A DNA stretch of 64,000 bases from CAWIHS01 sp963836005 (lineage in GTDB: Bacteria > Pseudomonadota > Gammaproteobacteria > GRL18): positions 372,001 through 436,000 of the forward strand of contig CAWIHS010000002.1 of NCBI GenBank assembly GCA_963836005.1. The letters run 5' to 3'. Positions 35,554-44,638 of this stretch are shown here, piece after piece. Under the pieces are notes generated by a model. That model was given only the letters and a program-made list of their open reading frames with translations. It made no database searches and had not been told where the DNA came from. The number at the start of each line of letters is the position of its first letter. The first letter of the stretch is position 1. The position numbers were made by a program, and so were the translations under genes.

Positions 35554-36411
35554 TCAGTTATTTTCCAGCCTGTAATTATCATACTCTTGCCAAAGTTTTC
35601 TTTTTAGCTCCGGATCAGTTTCTTCTTCTGCTGCCTCACGTAATTGCCGCGCCACAATATCATCATCACCCTTTATAATTCGTCTGCTTTCACTTTCACT
35701 CTGCTTTATATTTCCTGAATTTCTTCCATATTTCCCACTGGAATGATGTTCCGTGATTTGTTCAGAAGCATCTTTTTTCGCATCAGAATTTTTATGATTT
35801 TGTTTTTTTGATTTTGATTTTGATTTTGATTTTGATTTTACATCTGCTGTAGAATTTTCGTGATTTTCTATATAGACTTCAAGCTCAGATTTTTGATTTG
35901 CATCTTTTACTGACATTTTCTTATTATTGAGCTTATTTTCTTCATCAAGCAGCATCTCATCAAAATCACTCAATGAGGATATTAACACTTCATCCAAAAG
36001 ATCAATCTGTTCTTCAGTGCTCTTAAGTTCTTTACCAGGTGTTTCGATACCTAAATTTGAATTGATATCACAAGGTAAGTTCTTTAACAAATTATTTTCT
36101 TTCGCAATAATTAATTTTGAACAATAATGATTTATCTGAAGAGTAATGTAGTCAATAAAAATGTTGTATTCATGTTTTTCCTGTTTTGTTAAAATAGGAT
36201 ACTGCTGTGTTTTTAACTCATAAATAATATTCGTCCGAGTTTTATCCAGTGCAATTATACTCTGCTTTAAATCAATACTATCATTATATGCAAGCACTAA
36301 TTCTGTAGAGAAAAAGCTCAGCACTAGCAGCAGCTTAAGCTTACTACAGCATAACTTTTTACAATAATTTATAAATACGTTACTCATGAGTACATTAAGT
36401 GTTTTAATCAC
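35554..36411 (-). CDS. Exported low-complexity protein, first gene of the VWA/ExbB cluster
   Basis: 285 residues. A signal peptide after a basic stretch (LKLLLVLSFFSTELVLAYND), a helical domain (about 45-130), a disordered Ser/Lys middle with a KSKSKSKSKS run, and an ordered acidic C-terminal tail (DDDIVARQLREAAEEETD then ELKRKLWQEYDNYR). The ordered tail after a disordered linker looks like a docking peptide. The KS run is encoded by five perfect 6-bp units. Alternative start at an ATG about 8 codons further in. Family not recognised. Confidence 0.65.
   Translation of the reverse strand: MIKTLNVLMSNVFINYCKKLCCSKLKLLLVLSFFSTELVLAYNDSIDLKQSIIALDKTRTNIIYELKTQQYPILTKQEKHEYNIFIDYITLQINHYCSKLIIAKENNLLKNLPCDINSNLGIETPGKELKSTEEQIDLLDEVLISSLSDFDEMLLDEENKLNNKKMSVKDANQKSELEVYIENHENSTADVKSKSKSKSKSKKQNHKNSDAKKDASEQITEHHSSGKYGRNSGNIKQSESESRRIIKGDDDIVARQLREAAEEETDPELKRKLWQEYDNYRLENN
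35810..35839. repeat. Hexanucleotide tandem repeat inside a coding region
   Basis: Five perfect GATTTT units on the plus strand, read as Lys-Ser pairs on the minus strand. Changes in unit number keep the frame, so they would alter linker length and not switch the gene off. Confidence 0.85.
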
Positions 36412-37216
36412 CTATTATGAATTATGTTCAAATTATTTAAATTTAATAAAGGTGTTGTAATTTTACGGGTTATGGGTGGTTTTTGCTTTAGCGTAATAAA
36501 TAGTAAAATTCCCTGGTAAGTTAATCTTTTCCATATCCGTTTATAATACAATTTTTAACCTTAACAAAACATTAACACTAAACAATTTAAGTTAAGTGAC
36601 ACGAAGTAATATTAGATCATTAAGACGAGAGAGGTCAGGTTCTCGCTTGCATAAAACGCAAATAAAATTGTAACTACTCAGCGTATTTTGATTATTCTTG
36701 CAAGTTATTGATATCAGGTGTTTGTGGAAGAAGCTTATATAGCCAGGGATGGCTATATAGAGCCTACATGAATGTATTAACGGCGTCTTCTGTAACAAAT
36801 TCCTGGTATCAATGACGTTTTAGAAATTACGCTTCTAAGTTACAAAAATATAAGTCTCTGAATTTTATATGTTTGTAACTTTTTGATGGTTAGCCTTCTT
36901 CCTATGGCTTGATTTGCTGAGTAGTTACATAAAATTTTACTTCAACCTGTTATGTAATCAATAAGTGCTAAGTTAATTTATAGGCAAGGGGATAAAGAGA
37001 AATGTAAAGCAGCAAGTTTTTTGCTACATTTTAATAGAAGCTGAACTCGTAATGAGATAGTTTGTATTAAACAGGTCAGAAGCTGATTATTTTTCATTTA
37101 TTGACATACATGGAAAACTTCAGCTTCTGCCCCCTCGAATGTGCATCAGCCTTACGCTATTTTACATTGACATGATTAGCTTTTGAAAAACCAGTCTTTG
37201 ATAAAAAAGTCTATTT
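36412..37216. other. 805-bp gene-free region between the VWA/ExbB cluster and gyrB
   Basis: Holds the MITE relative at 36670-36928 and, nearer gyrB, the inverted repeat CAGAAGCTGA (37077-37086) and TCAGCTTCTG (37120-37129). A 68-codon open frame at 36592-36798 lies mostly within the repeat and looks spurious. Probably contains the promoter of the VWA/ExbB cluster, but I cannot place it. Confidence 0.55.
36670..36928. repeat. Hybrid MITE copy with a different core
   Basis: 259 bp. The ends (GTAACTACTCAGCGTATTTT and TTGCTGAGTAGTTAC) and the left inner part (TTGATATCAGGTGTTTGTGGAAG, shared with 39703) belong to the family. The core instead has GCCAGGGATGGC and TACATGAATGTA palindromes followed by ACGGCGTCTTCTGT. 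It is thus a chimera or an older family branch. Confidence 0.7.
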
Positions 37217-39637
37217 CTAGATATCAATATTACTTACAGAAAGCGCATTGGATTCGATAAAATCTCTACGAGGCTCTACATGATCGCCCATCAGAGTAGT
37301 AAAGACTTCATCAGCCGCAATGGCATCTTCTATTCTGACCTGTAATAACCTCCTGACATTAGTATCGAGTGTGGTTTCCCAGAGTTGTTCTGGGTTCATT
37401 TCTCCAAGGCCTTTATATCGCTGTATATGCTGTCCACGTCTTGATTCATTCATTAGCCAATTGTGTGCATCGGCAAAATTATCTACATTATGACGTTTAT
37501 CACCTCGCAGAACATATGCTTCTGATTCTGTTAATAAACCCTCAAGTTGATCACCCAGTTTACTTATGGTTTTATATTCTCCAGAATTAAAAAATTCTGA
37601 AGGAATACTATATTCATGGGTGACACCATAGCGGATTTCATTCAGGCGTAACTCAAACTTTGTACTGGATTTTTCATTCACGCTGCTTGTAAATGACAAA
37701 GACGCATTTTTTTCACGATTAAGATATTCACTTAACTCTTCATTCCATCTTGTAATTCGAGTTTGATCAGACAAGTCCTGTTCTCTTAATTTATACATAT
37801 TTATTAGAGCTTTTAAAAAATGTTCATTATATCTGGATGAAAGGCGTTGAAATATATTATTCACAGCCAGATAATTTTTACTTAGTTCTTCAAGGGCAAT
37901 TCCACTAATCGGAGGTATTCCATCTCCCGGATGAAGAGATGCATTATCCAAAGCGAGTTGCAAAAGATATTCATTTAACTCAGCATCATCTTTAACATAT
38001 CTTTCCTGTTTACCTTTCTTAATCTTATACAGAGGTGGTTGAGCTATATAAATATGTCCGCGTTCTATTAATTCCGGCATCTGGCGATAAAAAAAAGTTA
38101 ATAGTAACGCTCTGATATGTGAGCCATCAACATCAGCATCAGTCATTATAATTATTCTATGATAACGTAATTTATCGATATTAAATTCCTGATTACCGAT
38201 ACCAGTACCCAGTGCTGTAATTAAAGTACCCACTTCTGCAGAGGAAAGCATTTTGTCAAAACGAGCCTTTTCTACATTTAATATTTTACCCTTTAACGGT
38301 AAAATTGCCTGTGTTTTTCTATCCCGGCCCTGTTTAGCTGAACCACCGGCTGAATCACCCTCAACCAGAAAAATTTCTGATAATGCTGGATCTTTTTCCT
38401 GACAGTCCGCCAGTTTACCAGGCAGACCAGCAATATCTAAAGCACCTTTTCTTCGTGTCATTTCCCTGGCTTTTCTCGCAGCATCTCTAGCCCTTGCAGC
38501 ATCCACAATTTTAGCAGCGATATTTTTAGCATCTGCAGGATTTTCTTCAAGAAATTCCTGCAGTTTTTCATTCATAACAGATTCTACAGTGCCTTTAACT
38601 TCTGATGATACTAGTTTATCTTTAGTTTGAGATGAAAATTTTGGATCAGGAACTTTAACTGACAGTACAGCAGTTAAACCTTCTCTGGCATCATCTCCAG
38701 TTACACTTGTTTTTGATTTTTTAGCCAGGCCTGTTAAATCTATATATTGATTCAAAGTTCTGGTCAAAGCAGACCTGAATCCAGCCAGATGTGTTCCACC
38801 ATCTTTTTGTGGAATATTATTGGTATAGCAGTAAATGTTTTCCTGATAAGTATCATTCCATTGAAGTGCAACTTCGACAACAATATCATCTTTTTCATGA
38901 CTAAAATAAACAATATTATCATTAAGAATAGTTTTATGTTTATTCAAATGTTTCACAAATGCTTTAATTCCGCCAACATATTCAAAACGATCTTCTTTAC
39001 CGACTTCCCTTTCATCTATAATAGTGATGCACACACCGGAATTTAAAAATGATAATTCTCTTAATCTTTTAACCAGTATATCGTAGTGAAATTCCACATC
39101 AGTAAAAATATCTCTACTAGGGAGAAAATAGATTTTTGTCCCTGTTTCATCAGTTTCGCCGATTTCTTTTAGTTCTTCTTGTGGTTCACCCAAAATATAA
39201 TTTTGTTCATAAATTTTACCATCTCTATAAATGGTCAGTTTGAGGGCCTCTGATAATGCATTCACTACAGATACACCTACTCCGTGCAAACCACCTGATA
39301 CTTTATAAGAATTATCATCAAATTTACCCCCAGCGTGCAACACCGTTAAAATGACTTCAGCTGCTGATCGACCTTCTTCCTTATGAAAGTCAACAGGGAT
39401 TCCTCGACCATCATCTCTTACCGTTATTCCACCTTCAGTGTGTATAATCACTTCAATACTGGAACAATAGCCGGCTAGTGCTTCATCAATGGAATTGTCT
39501 ACAACCTCAAAGACCATATGATGTAATCCTGTTCCATCATCTGTATCACCAATATACATCCCGGGTCTTTTTCTTACAGCATCAAGTCCTTTTAACACCT
39601 TGATATTTGAAGAATCGTATGTCTTCTCTTCGCTCAT
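37217..39637 (-). CDS. gyrB: DNA gyrase subunit B
   Basis: 806 residues, standard length. ATPase half with VRKRPGMYIGDT, EVVDNSIDEALAGY and GGLHGVGVSVVNALS; Toprim half with FLVEGDSAGGSAKQGRDR and IIMTDADVDGSHIR; C-terminal IQRYKGLGEMNPEQLWETT. Introduces negative supercoils with GyrA. Follows recF, with a MITE inserted in the gap between them. Confidence 0.98.
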   Translation of the reverse strand: MSEEKTYDSSNIKVLKGLDAVRKRPGMYIGDTDDGTGLHHMVFEVVDNSIDEALAGYCSSIEVIIHTEGGITVRDDGRGIPVDFHKEEGRSAAEVILTVLHAGGKFDDNSYKVSGGLHGVGVSVVNALSEALKLTIYRDGKIYEQNYILGEPQEELKEIGETDETGTKIYFLPSRDIFTDVEFHYDILVKRLRELSFLNSGVCITIIDEREVGKEDRFEYVGGIKAFVKHLNKHKTILNDNIVYFSHEKDDIVVEVALQWNDTYQENIYCYTNNIPQKDGGTHLAGFRSALTRTLNQYIDLTGLAKKSKTSVTGDDAREGLTAVLSVKVPDPKFSSQTKDKLVSSEVKGTVESVMNEKLQEFLEENPADAKNIAAKIVDAARARDAARKAREMTRRKGALDIAGLPGKLADCQEKDPALSEIFLVEGDSAGGSAKQGRDRKTQAILPLKGKILNVEKARFDKMLSSAEVGTLITALGTGIGNQEFNIDKLRYHRIIIMTDADVDGSHIRALLLTFFYRQMPELIERGHIYIAQPPLYKIKKGKQERYVKDDAELNEYLLQLALDNASLHPGDGIPPISGIALEELSKNYLAVNNIFQRLSSRYNEHFLKALINMYKLREQDLSDQTRITRWNEELSEYLNREKNASLSFTSSVNEKSSTKFELRLNEIRYGVTHEYSIPSEFFNSGEYKTISKLGDQLEGLLTESEAYVLRGDKRHNVDNFADAHNWLMNESRRGQHIQRYKGLGEMNPEQLWETTLDTNVRRLLQVRIEDAIAADEVFTTLMGDHVEPRRDFIESNALSVSNIDI

Positions 39638-39702
39638 ATACTATAAACTCCAGCCTAAAAAGCAATTTTTAATTTTGGTTCTTATTTTAAGTAACTCTAT
39701 TA

Positions 39703-39913
39703 GTAACTACTCAGCGTATCTGGAATAACTCACTAAGTGCTTGATATCAGGTATTTGTGGAAGGCAGATAATTGCTCCTGTATAATCTGCATTCCCTACA
39801 TGACCACCATGGATGGTGGAAATGCATGCGAGAGGCAGGAGCCGAAGTCGTCCCTGTGGGTCAATATAAATACCTGACAGCGAGCACGATCTTATAGATG
39901 CACTGATAGTTAC
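39703..39913 (-). mobile_element. Full MITE copy between recF and gyrB
   Basis: 211 bp with terminal inverted repeats (GTAACTACTCAGCGTATC at one end; GATGCACTGATAGTTAC, a diverged match, at the other). The core carries the palindrome CCACCATGGATGGTGG. It is nearly identical over about 100 bp to the copies at 53412-53583 and 62640-62864, which lie in the opposite orientation. It has no coding capacity. Confidence 0.85.
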
Positions 39914-39945
39914 CTCTATTATACCTCAAGACGCTTAAGCAAACC

Positions 39946-41097
39946 TTAACCTTTCAATTTTAATAAAGCGCCGTGTTCCACGTGGAACATTTTTAATTTA
40001 TAATCTTCTATAAATTTGAAACGCTGCTCATTGGTAGTCGTTATAAAATATTGTATTTCTTTAAATCGACTCAGGTAATCGAATAAACGCCTCAAGTTTT
40101 TTTCATCTAATTCGCTATCAATATCATCCAGTAATAAAAGAAAATGACGTGAGTCAGTTGTGAGTAACTCTTTATTGATAATTAAAAAAATAAATTGTGC
40201 CAGTATCAGTGAGAGCACAAGTATTTTTTTTTGGCCACGTGATAATATATCTTTTGCGGGTTTATTATGAATTAGAAAATTTATATCTGAACGATGCGTT
40301 CCAAAATTTGTAAATCCATTCCTAATATCATCGGAAAACTTTGTTTTTAGTAGATGAGTAAAATCACTATGCTCATTCCAACCCTGATAATAATTTAAAG
40401 AAATATCATTGGCTAAACTTTCTGAAAAAAAAGTAACAATTTCATAAAAAATTGGTTTTACGAGGTTAAATTGATTTTGTCGATAATGATTGATTTTAAG
40501 GTTTAATAAGGTGAGTTGTTTGTCCCATATTTTAATTTCATTGATCAGTTCTGAAGACATACTTTTTTTATTTTGTCGTGATAGACTTTTTAATAATGTA
40601 TTTCTATTTTGTAATACAGAATTATAGTCTTTCCATATCTTTAAAAAACCATGTTCCACGTGGAACAAACCCCAGTCGATATATTTTCTTCTTATAGAAG
40701 GACCAGCATCGATTAGATTAAAACTGTCGGGAGTTATTAAACCAAGAATTGCAAGTTTAGAAATTGAAGATAAAGAGAATATTTTTTTAGAGTTTAAATG
40801 TATGACAGGATTAGAGTTAGTATTTATGGATCTTTTAATACCCAGTATGAAATCGTTATCACTATTTGTATCAGTAAATACAGAATGTACTATACATTCA
40901 TTTGATTGAGTCGATATAAAACTTGAAAATTTATTGGTTCTAAATGTTTTAGCACGTAATAGTGTGTGTATGCATTCAAGTATTGTTGTTTTACCAGATC
41001 CGTTTAAACCATGAATAATATTATAGATAGGGTGAAAATTTAAAGAAAGTTCTTCAATATTACGTGCGTGATAAACTGATAATCTATTGAGAGGCAT
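39946..41097 (-). CDS. recF: DNA replication and repair protein RecF
   Basis: 383 residues. SMC-like ATPase that loads RecA at gaps. Walker A is in IIHGLNGSGKTTILECIH; the ABC signature region is LSRGQKKILVLSLILAQF; Walker B is LLLLDDIDSELDE. Two internal segments are encoded by parS palindromes, and both read FHVEH in the protein (near residue 143 and at the C-terminal end). It lies 10 bp after dnaN. Confidence 0.96.
   Translation of the reverse strand: MPLNRLSVYHARNIEELSLNFHPIYNIIHGLNGSGKTTILECIHTLLRAKTFRTNKFSSFISTQSNECIVHSVFTDTNSDNDFILGIKRSINTNSNPVIHLNSKKIFSLSSISKLAILGLITPDSFNLIDAGPSIRRKYIDWGLFHVEHGFLKIWKDYNSVLQNRNTLLKSLSRQNKKSMSSELINEIKIWDKQLTLLNLKINHYRQNQFNLVKPIFYEIVTFFSESLANDISLNYYQGWNEHSDFTHLLKTKFSDDIRNGFTNFGTHRSDINFLIHNKPAKDILSRGQKKILVLSLILAQFIFLIINKELLTTDSRHFLLLLDDIDSELDEKNLRRLFDYLSRFKEIQYFITTTNEQRFKFIEDYKLKMFHVEHGALLKLKG
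39974..39989. promoter_or_regulatory. parS centromere site 1 (in recF)
   Basis: TGTTCCACGTGGAACA is a perfect 16-bp palindrome identical to the Pseudomonas-type parS site bound by ParB. It lies in the last codons of recF. ParB spreading from here would organise origin segregation. Confidence 0.93.
40652..40667. promoter_or_regulatory. parS centromere site 2 (in recF)
   Basis: A second perfect copy of the same 16-bp palindrome, 678 bp from the first and also within recF. In both copies the reading frame gives the peptide FHVEH. Confidence 0.93.
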
Positions 41098-41107
41098 TAA
41101 TAAAATT

Positions 41108-42232
41108 TTATAATCTCATTGGCATAACAACATATTGTGTGTATGTATCAGTGAAGCCGGTAATAAGGCAACTGCTGTTAGCATCAGTTAAACACAATAC
41201 AACCTGATCCTGTTCAATATTATTTAATGCATCTATCAGATAATTCACATTAAAGCCGATAATAAATTCATCGCCATCGTAATTAACACTAATTTCTTCT
41301 ATTGCTTCATCCTGTTCTGGGTTGTGTATAACGGCAATTATTTTATTTTTACTGAATTCTAATCTCGCAGCTTTGAACTTTTCATTAGATAAAACAGCGA
41401 TTCTTGATAAAGATTGTTTTAGCAGTAGCCGGTCTGAAACGATATTTGTGGTACATAACTCCTGACTTGGGATTACCCTTCGATAATCGGGAAAACGGCC
41501 ATCAATTAATTTCGTACTAAATACAATAGAGTCAAATTGAACTTTCAGATGAGTTGTTGATATAGAGAATTTAATGGGAATATCTTTATCAGACAGTAAA
41601 CGTAGTAATTCAGTAATTGCTTTCCTGGGAATTATATTCTGTTGAATAGTATCCTTTGAAATATTGACAGGATTTTTTAATTTATCTGTATAACTGAATG
41701 CGAGTCGGTGCCCATCGGTAGCAACTGTTCGTAGTTCGTTATTATAAATTTCGAACAATAGTCCATTTAAATAATATCTGACATCCTGGAGAGCCATGGA
41801 AAATTGTGTTTTTTCAATTAGAAATTTACAATCACGTGCTGAAATTTCAAATTCTGAGACGGGTTTGATAGGATCCAGATTTGGAAAATTAGAAGCAGGC
41901 AGCGTGGATAATGTAAAACGGCAATGAGAAGATTTTAGAACAATTTTATTTTCCTTAACATCGAAATCTACCAGTGATTCACTATCCAGATTTTTTAAAA
42001 TATCTAACAGTTTTTTAGCCGGAACAGTGAAGTCAGCAACAATTTTTGTATCATCCAGGTTAAGATATGCCGTTATCTCTACCTCAAGATCAGTGGCCGT
42101 AATCGTCATCTTTCCGTCTATAATACTGATTAGTACATTAGACAAAATTGGCAAGGTTTGACGTTTTTCAACTACACCTATGACTGATTGTAGTGGAATA
42201 AATAAATCGTCTCTGCTGACAGAAAATTTCAT
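41108..42232 (-). CDS. dnaN: DNA polymerase III beta sliding clamp
   Basis: 374 residues, near the usual 366-372. Starts MKFSVSRDDLFIPLQSVIG; other clamp motifs are LPILSNVLISI, LRTVATDGHRLA and the C-terminal YVVMPMRL. The ring tethers polymerases to DNA. It is 75 bp downstream of dnaA and 10 bp upstream of recF. Confidence 0.98.
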   Translation of the reverse strand: MKFSVSRDDLFIPLQSVIGVVEKRQTLPILSNVLISIIDGKMTITATDLEVEITAYLNLDDTKIVADFTVPAKKLLDILKNLDSESLVDFDVKENKIVLKSSHCRFTLSTLPASNFPNLDPIKPVSEFEISARDCKFLIEKTQFSMALQDVRYYLNGLLFEIYNNELRTVATDGHRLAFSYTDKLKNPVNISKDTIQQNIIPRKAITELLRLLSDKDIPIKFSISTTHLKVQFDSIVFSTKLIDGRFPDYRRVIPSQELCTTNIVSDRLLLKQSLSRIAVLSNEKFKAARLEFSKNKIIAVIHNPEQDEAIEEISVNYDGDEFIIGFNVNYLIDALNNIEQDQVVLCLTDANSSCLITGFTDTYTQYVVMPMRL

Positions 42233-42307
42233 TGAATGTATATCCTAGATATATCTTTTTAAAAATAAAATAATTATTTGTTTAAGTAATAAAAAATTCT
42301 TTATTTA

Positions 42308-43786
42308 TTAAGAAGTTAATTGACGATGCAAATTAGTGTAGTCTTCTTCGATATAAACTTGTTCATTTCTCAATTCATCTACTTTACGACAGGCATAGAG
42401 AACTGTTGTGTGATCTCTTCCGCCAAAAGCATCACCTATTTCAGGGAGGCTATGATGAGTTAATTCTTTCGCTAATGCCATAGCAATTTGTCTCGGTCTG
42501 GCCACAGATCGTGTGCGTCTTTTAGAGTGTAAATCTGCCACTCGAATCTTGTAATATTCAGCCACAATTTTTTGAATATTTTCTATGGAGACCTGTTTCT
42601 CCTGTAAGGTAATCAGATCATGCAAAGCAATTTTTGCAAAATCTACTGATATTTTATGTCCCTGAAAACGTGCTGTTGCAATGACACGTCGAAGTGCACC
42701 TTCCAGTTCACGTATATTAGAATTCACCCTTTGGGCAATAAAAAATGCAACATCTTGTGGTAATTCAACATGCACCTGAGAAGCTTTTGAAATCAGTATA
42801 GCCACCCTGGTTTCAACATCTGGTAGTTCAATTGCAACCGTTAAACCCCAGCCAAATCTCGATTTGAGCCTGTCTTCCAGACCCGAAACTTCTTTAGGGT
42901 ATGAATCACAGGTCATAATGATCTGCTTCTGACCTTCAAGCAATGTATTAAATGTATGAAAAAATTCTTCCTGAGTACGCTCCTTGCCGGCAAAAAATTG
43001 AATATCATCAATGAGTAAAGCATCTACAGAACGGTAAAAGTTCTTGAATTGATCAATAGTTTTATTTTGTAAAGCTGTAATCATTTCCTGCACAAAACGT
43101 TCTGAATGTAAATAAACTACAATGGCATCAGGTTTTTTTCTTATAATAGTATTTCCTAAAGCATGGATTAAATGTGTTTTTCCAAGGCCAACACCACCAT
43201 AAATTAGAAAGGGATTATAGTTATTACCTGGAGATACCTCACCAATGGATTCAACGATTTGTAAGGCTGCAGCTCTTGCCAGCATATTACACTTACCTTC
43301 AACAAACGTTTCAAAGGTCATATCCTTACTCAGTGTGGAACGGTATCTGCTGAATTTATCTTCTTGATCTACTGCTACTGTTGTAGAATTTAAGTTTGCT
43401 TTTCTAAATCCGCTATTTATAGCCGTATTTAAAGGGGTAGTATTTCTGCTGGCAGCTGTTTGCAGATGAACCTCTCCCTGGCTAGTTTCATTGTAGGAGC
43501 GGAATGATGCATTAGTTTCCTGAACCTCATTGGAAGTTTTATTAATAGTACCTACATTGAGTTCAACGCTAACCAGACTATTCGATAATTTATCTACAAA
43601 ATGCTTTATCGTGTCAAAAAAATTCTTTCTGACAAAATCAATGACAAATTTATTAGGTGCCAGCAATATCATTGAATGATCATCCAGCATTTTTGCTTGC
43701 AGAGGTCGGATCCAAATATTGTATTTATCTGCAGGTATTTCAGATTCTAGCTGAACTAAACATTTGTTCCATATATCTGGGTTCAT
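42308..43786 (-). CDS. dnaA: Chromosomal replication initiator DnaA
   Basis: 492 residues. Domain I at the N-terminus (WNKCLVQLESEIPADKYNIW), a Ser/Thr/Asn-rich linker (about 80-155), the AAA+ domain (Walker A GGVGLGKTHLIHAL, Walker B ALLIDDIQFFAGKE) and domain IV with SVARPRQIAMALAKELTHHS and GGRDHTTVLYACRKV for DnaA-box binding. It is divergent from rpmH across the likely origin. The linker is longer than in E. coli. Confidence 0.98.
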   Translation of the reverse strand: MNPDIWNKCLVQLESEIPADKYNIWIRPLQAKMLDDHSMILLAPNKFVIDFVRKNFFDTIKHFVDKLSNSLVSVELNVGTINKTSNEVQETNASFRSYNETSQGEVHLQTAASRNTTPLNTAINSGFRKANLNSTTVAVDQEDKFSRYRSTLSKDMTFETFVEGKCNMLARAAALQIVESIGEVSPGNNYNPFLIYGGVGLGKTHLIHALGNTIIRKKPDAIVVYLHSERFVQEMITALQNKTIDQFKNFYRSVDALLIDDIQFFAGKERTQEEFFHTFNTLLEGQKQIIMTCDSYPKEVSGLEDRLKSRFGWGLTVAIELPDVETRVAILISKASQVHVELPQDVAFFIAQRVNSNIRELEGALRRVIATARFQGHKISVDFAKIALHDLITLQEKQVSIENIQKIVAEYYKIRVADLHSKRRTRSVARPRQIAMALAKELTHHSLPEIGDAFGGRDHTTVLYACRKVDELRNEQVYIEEDYTNLHRQLTS

Positions 43787-43968
43787 AAAAATCAGTCACA
43801 AAGCTGCTAAAAAGTTAGTTAATCATGAATTTGTATTTATTTAAAACAAATTTTATCCTAAAAGTATGTATTTATTATGATATTTTAAATTATCATAATA
43901 AACAGCTACTTTTTACTGTTTTCTTTACAAAAAATAAGCAAAAAAACTTAATTTAAATAAAAAAAGTC

Positions 43969-43977
43969 TGTGGATAA
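43969..43977 (-). promoter_or_regulatory. DnaA box
   Basis: TGTGGATAA, the exact complement of the consensus TTATCCACA. Confidence 0.75.
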
Positions 43978-44060
43978 GTCTGTTAGTAAACGATCGAAAT
44001 CATGCCAGTAATATGTGTAAAACAACACCTATTGTATAACATATTAAAAATATGAACAAC

Positions 44061-44069
44061 TTATCCACA
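44061..44069 (+). promoter_or_regulatory. DnaA box
   Basis: Exact consensus TTATCCACA. Confidence 0.78.
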
Positions 44070-44137
44070 TCGAGTTAACAGCCAGGTTCATAAAGTATCA
44101 TTAAAATAAGTAATTGTATTTAAAGTATATATATTAC

Positions 44138-44146
44138 TTATACACA
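44138..44146 (+). promoter_or_regulatory. DnaA box, one mismatch
   Basis: TTATACACA differs from consensus at one position, a tolerated one. Confidence 0.6.
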
Positions 44147-44355
44147 GAAATGGCTTAAGCTAATCATCAAAACAAAAGAATATATAATAAATTATATTAG
44201 TATTAAAAAATATCTTATTGTGCAGTATGGTATAAAATATTAAATTGTAAAAAATAAAGCTTATGAAGAATTTCTTTATTAACGACTAATAAAATAAAAG
44301 TTACCTGTTTTATTAAGCATAAATGCTTTAGGTTAAACATAGGCTATTTTTATAC

Positions 44356-44384
44356 TTGACTGAAAAACTTAAAAACTATAGAAT
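44356..44384 (+). promoter_or_regulatory. Sigma-70 promoter of rpmH
   Basis: -35 TTGACT (44356-44361) and -10 TAGAAT (44379-44384) with a 17-bp spacer. Transcription would start near 44391, about 113 bases before rpmH. Confidence 0.65.
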
Positions 44385-44503
44385 ACTCGGCTCGAAATCT
44401 TATTGGGTAATGACCGAAAAGGTCTGTGGAAAACAGACTTGTATTATGGGTATTGCAGAATAAGAAACATTGATATTCTTTGTTAATAAGTGGTGTAGTT
44501 GTT

Positions 44504-44638
44504 ATGAAAAGAACATTCCAGCCCAGTAATCTTAAACGTAAACGTACACATGGGTTTCGTGCTCGTATGGCTACTAAAGGCGGTAGAAGAGTCATAAATG
44601 CCCGTCGTGCAAAAGGTCGGGCAAAATTATCTGTTTAA
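44504..44638 (+). CDS. rpmH: 50S ribosomal protein L34
   Basis: 44 residues, standard length, very basic: MKRTFQPSNLKRKRTHGFRA at the start, then RMATKGGRRVINARRAKGR, ending KLSV. First gene of the rpmH-rnpA-yidD-yidC-mnmE run. No strong ribosome site is visible before the ATG. Confidence 0.98.
   Translation: MKRTFQPSNLKRKRTHGFRARMATKGGRRVINARRAKGRAKLSV

Larger units (their letters stand above)
43787..44503. other. Probable replication origin (oriC) between dnaA and rpmH
   Basis: 717 bp, very AT-rich and gene-free. It has DnaA boxes at 43969-43977 (TGTGGATAA, reverse), 44061-44069 (TTATCCACA) and 44138-44146 (TTATACACA, one mismatch). An extended A/T tract at about 44168-44340 could be the unwinding element. 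The dnaA/rpmH context is the usual origin position in pseudomonads and many gammaproteobacteria. Three boxes are few, so this is a probable call. Confidence 0.75.

Noticed and set aside
25476..36411. Classic Zorya, Tol-Pal or gliding (GldLM) system
   Set aside because: The ExbB-like channel recalls these, but there is no ZorC/ZorD helicase, no OmpA-like peptidoglycan domain, no TolA/TolB/Pal, and no GldM.
36592..36798. 68-codon minus-strand open frame before gyrB
   Set aside because: Lies largely in the MITE relative at 36670-36928 and shows no protein-like features.
43787..44503. tRNA or structured RNA in the origin region
   Set aside because: The sequence is AT-rich with no cloverleaf pattern; DnaA boxes explain the conserved words.
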